Assembly: GCF_013093415.1 (NCBI RefSeq)
Contig: NZ_JABFBC010000001.1
Coordinates: forward strand, 496,001 to 560,000
DNA: 64,000 nt
Direction: 5' to 3'
From: Halovulum dunhuangense
Lineage (GTDB): Bacteria; Pseudomonadota; Alphaproteobacteria; Rhodobacterales; Rhodobacteraceae
In this document: positions 62,121-64,000 of the stretch, one piece after another
Numbering within the stretch: the first letter of the stretch is position 1
How the letters are laid out: each line of letters starts with the position of its first letter
Made by a program: the position numbers and the translations under genes
Notes under the pieces: generated by a model
Seen by the model: only the letters and a program-made list of their open reading frames with translations
Databases searched by the model: none
Told to the model about the DNA's origin: nothing

Positions 62121-63665
62121 ATGCAAAAGCGCCTCGATCCCGAGAGTCTCGTCCTTGCCACCGACCCGCGCCCGCTGGCGCTGGTGATCGGGGCAGGTTT
62201 TGGTGGCCTTGCCGCCGCGATCCGGCTGGGGGCGCGCGGCTACCGCGTCCAGGTGCTGGACCGGTTGGACATGCCGGGGGGCCGCGCCTCGGCACGGCAC
62301 CAGGGCGGGTTCCGGTTCGACCTGGGCCCGACCATCGTCACGGTCCCTCAGGTCTTCGAGGATTTGTGGCGCATCGCCGGGCGCCGGATGGCGGACGATA
62401 TCGAGCTGAAGCCGCTCGATCCCTTCTACACGATCCATTTCCCTGACGGAGAGACCTTCACCGCGCGGCAGGACACCGAGGCCATGCGCGCCGAGGTGGG
62501 GCGCCTCTCTCCGAACGATGTCGCGGGCTACGAAAGGTTCCTGGCCGACGCCGAAAAGCGCTACTGGTTCGGGTTCGAGAACCTGGGCCGCCGGCCGATG
62601 CACAAGCTGGCCGATCTGATAAAGGTGCTGCCGACCTTCGGGATGCTTCGCGCAGACAGATCCACCTATGGGCATGCCGCCGCGCGGGTGCAGGACGAAC
62701 GGCTGCGCATGGCGCTCAGCTTCCATCCGCTCTTCATCGGGGGCGATCCGTTCCACGTCACGTCAATGTATGTGCTGGTCGCCCACCTGGAAAAGGCGTT
62801 CGGCGTGCATTACGCGATGGGCGGCGCGGGCGCGCTGGCCGAGGCGATGGCGGGACTGGTGCGGCATCTGGGCGGCGAGCTGCGCCTGGGCGTCACCGTG
62901 GACGAGATCCTGACCCGCGACGGGCGGGTGCGCGGCGTGCGGCTGGGCGATGGCGAGGAAATCCTTGCCGACACCGTCGTCAGCAACGCCGATGCGGGCC
63001 ACACCTATACTCATCTGCTGCGCAGGATGCCCAAGCGGCGCTGGTCGCCGGCGCGGCTCACGCGCACGCGCTGGTCCAACGGGCTGTTCGTCTGGTATTT
63101 CGGCACCAAGGGCACGCGCGAGCTCTGGCCCGATGTCGGGCACCACACGATCCTGAACGGCCCGCGTTACCGGGGCCTGGTCAAGGACATCTTCATCGAG
63201 GGCAAGCTTGCGGACGACATGAGCGTCTATCTGCACCGCCCGACCGTCACCGACCCGAGTGCCGCGCCGAAGGGCGGCGATGCCTTCTACGCGCTGGTGC
63301 CGGTCCCGCATCTGGGCTTCGACAACCCGGTGGACTGGGCCGCCATGGCCGAGCCCTACCGACTGCGGCTTCAGGACATGCTGGAACAGAGCGTGCTGCC
63401 GGGTCTGGGCGCGCATGTTGCCGAAAGCCATGTGATGACGCCCGAGGATTTCCGCACGCGCTACCTTTCGCCCCATGGCGCCGGCTTCTCGATCGAGCCG
63501 CGGATCCTGCAAAGCGCCTGGTTCCGTCCGCACAACGTCTCGGAAGAGGTGCGGGGGCTTTATCTGGTGGGTGCGGGCTCGCATCCCGGCGCGGGCCTGC
63601 CGGGCGTCATTTCCTCGGCCGAGGTGCTGGACAAGCTGGTCCCCGATCCGGTGCCGGTCGCATGA
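62121..63665 (+). CDS. crtI: Phytoene desaturase
   Basis: A 514-residue FAD enzyme that desaturates phytoene to neurosporene or lycopene. The dinucleotide fold is VIGAGFGGLAAAIRLGARG, and the C-terminal signature GAGSHPGAGLPGVISSAE is complete. ATG 62121 is preferred to the GTG at 62073, which would place the PpsR operator inside the gene. Its stop overlaps the crtB start by 4 bases. Confidence 0.95.
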   Translation: MQKRLDPESLVLATDPRPLALVIGAGFGGLAAAIRLGARGYRVQVLDRLDMPGGRASARHQGGFRFDLGPTIVTVPQVFEDLWRIAGRRMADDIELKPLDPFYTIHFPDGETFTARQDTEAMRAEVGRLSPNDVAGYERFLADAEKRYWFGFENLGRRPMHKLADLIKVLPTFGMLRADRSTYGHAAARVQDERLRMALSFHPLFIGGDPFHVTSMYVLVAHLEKAFGVHYAMGGAGALAEAMAGLVRHLGGELRLGVTVDEILTRDGRVRGVRLGDGEEILADTVVSNADAGHTYTHLLRRMPKRRWSPARLTRTRWSNGLFVWYFGTKGTRELWPDVGHHTILNGPRYRGLVKDIFIEGKLADDMSVYLHRPTVTDPSAAPKGGDAFYALVPVPHLGFDNPVDWAAMAEPYRLRLQDMLEQSVLPGLGAHVAESHVMTPEDFRTRYLSPHGAGFSIEPRILQSAWFRPHNVSEEVRGLYLVGAGSHPGAGLPGVISSAEVLDKLVPDPVPVA

Positions 63666-64000
63666 TCGCCCCCGCCGACATGGAAGCGTGCCGCGTCGCG
63701 ATCCGTCACGGATCGAAGTCCTTCCATGCCGCATCGCGCCTGCTGCCGGCCCGGGTGGCAGAGCCGGCGCTTGCGCTTTACGCCTTCTGCCGGCTGGCGG
63801 ACGACGCGGTGGACCTGGTCGACGAGAAGTCCGCCGCCGTCCTGCGGCTGAAGCGCCGGCTGGACCTGGCCTATGCCGGGACGCCGGCCGACACCGCCGC
63901 CGACCGCGCCTTTTCCCAGATGGTCGCCGCGACCGAGATGCCCCGTGCCCTGCCCGAGGCGCTGATCGAGGGGTTTGCCTGGGACGCGATGGGCCGCCGC
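63662..64000 (+). CDS. crtB: Phytoene synthase, N-terminal part (cut by window edge)
   Basis: The first 113 residues of a squalene/phytoene synthase that joins two GGPP molecules. RHGSKSFHAASRLLP and the aspartate-rich motif FCRLADDAVDLVDE are visible. ATG 63662 overlaps the crtI stop (ATGA), so the pair is translationally coupled. The gene continues past the window. Confidence 0.92.
   Translation, partial: MIAPADMEACRVAIRHGSKSFHAASRLLPARVAEPALALYAFCRLADDAVDLVDEKSAAVLRLKRRLDLAYAGTPADTAADRAFSQMVAATEMPRALPEALIEGFAWDAMGRR

Noticed and set aside
1-64000. tRNA, rRNA, CRISPR arrays, insertion sequences, prophage
   Set aside because: Intergenic gaps are short and were read for cloverleaf-type sequence, regular spaced repeats and transposase ORFs; none was found.

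Overview
The window reads as chromosomal DNA of an anoxygenic phototrophic member of the Rhodobacteraceae (Alphaproteobacteria). The DNA is GC-rich. It carries an Irr-type Fur regulator, a petABC-style cytochrome bc1 operon, ScfR-type and CrbS-type regulators, and at the right edge a photosynthesis gene cluster with the Rhodobacter order bchO-bchD-bchI-crtA facing crtI-crtB. CrtA points to the spheroidene/spheroidenone carotenoid pathway. No rRNA, tRNA, CRISPR array, insertion sequence or prophage was seen.

Layout. 1-6.1 kb: end of an MFS transporter, a HAD phosphatase, a YhhQ-type queuosine-precursor transporter with a structured leader, an 18-codon ORF with an extraordinary Shine-Dalgarno, then hslO-nudix-cca, a small membrane protein and hemF. 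6.3-10.8 kb: two translationally coupled ABC exporter half-transporters and tlyA. 10.8-15.8 kb: VOC protein, RNA methyltransferase, HAD dehalogenase, aroC and an MFS transporter. 15.8-19.2 kb: a TPP riboswitch with a readable SD-sequestering expression platform driving thiBPQ. 19.2-23.9 kb: SulP transporter, petABC on the minus strand, trmL. 23.9-28.5 kb (minus): HDAC-like amidohydrolase, xseB, ispA, dxs, and irr. 28.7-33.8 kb: fabA-fabB-fabI followed by a dehalogenase, an alpha/beta hydrolase and a PLP dehydratase. 33.8-41.4 kb: small exported protein in a palindrome-rich spacer, acyl-CoA synthetase, DUF3047-like protein, amino-acid ABC transporter parts, sulfurtransferase, GNAT enzyme, aminotransferase.

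41.4-53.6 kb looks like one functional block for small carboxylic acids: a CrbS-like SLC5-STAC histidine kinase with a receiver-only response regulator, a ScfR-family regulator, a complete Liv-type ABC transporter and acetyl-CoA synthetase. 53.7-55.9 kb holds an I78-type inhibitor lipoprotein whose ribosome site lies in a hairpin, then the scar of a flagellar locus: intact fliG, a 5'-truncated fliP and a 3'-truncated lytic transglycosylase joined at a deletion point near 55565. 56-64 kb: a DCC-family protein, a photolyase-like flavoprotein whose FAD domain comes first (possible domain permutation), bchO, bchD, bchI, crtA, a perfect PpsR/CrtJ operator, crtI and the start of crtB.

The genes link tetrapyrrole (hemF, bchIDO, irr), isoprenoid (dxs, ispA, crtAIB) and respiratory/photosynthetic electron transfer (petABC). 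The observations I rate highest are the flagellar deletion scar, the 18-codon leader ORF with 15 nt complementary to the 16S rRNA tail, the permuted photolyase, and the acetate-type sensing block.
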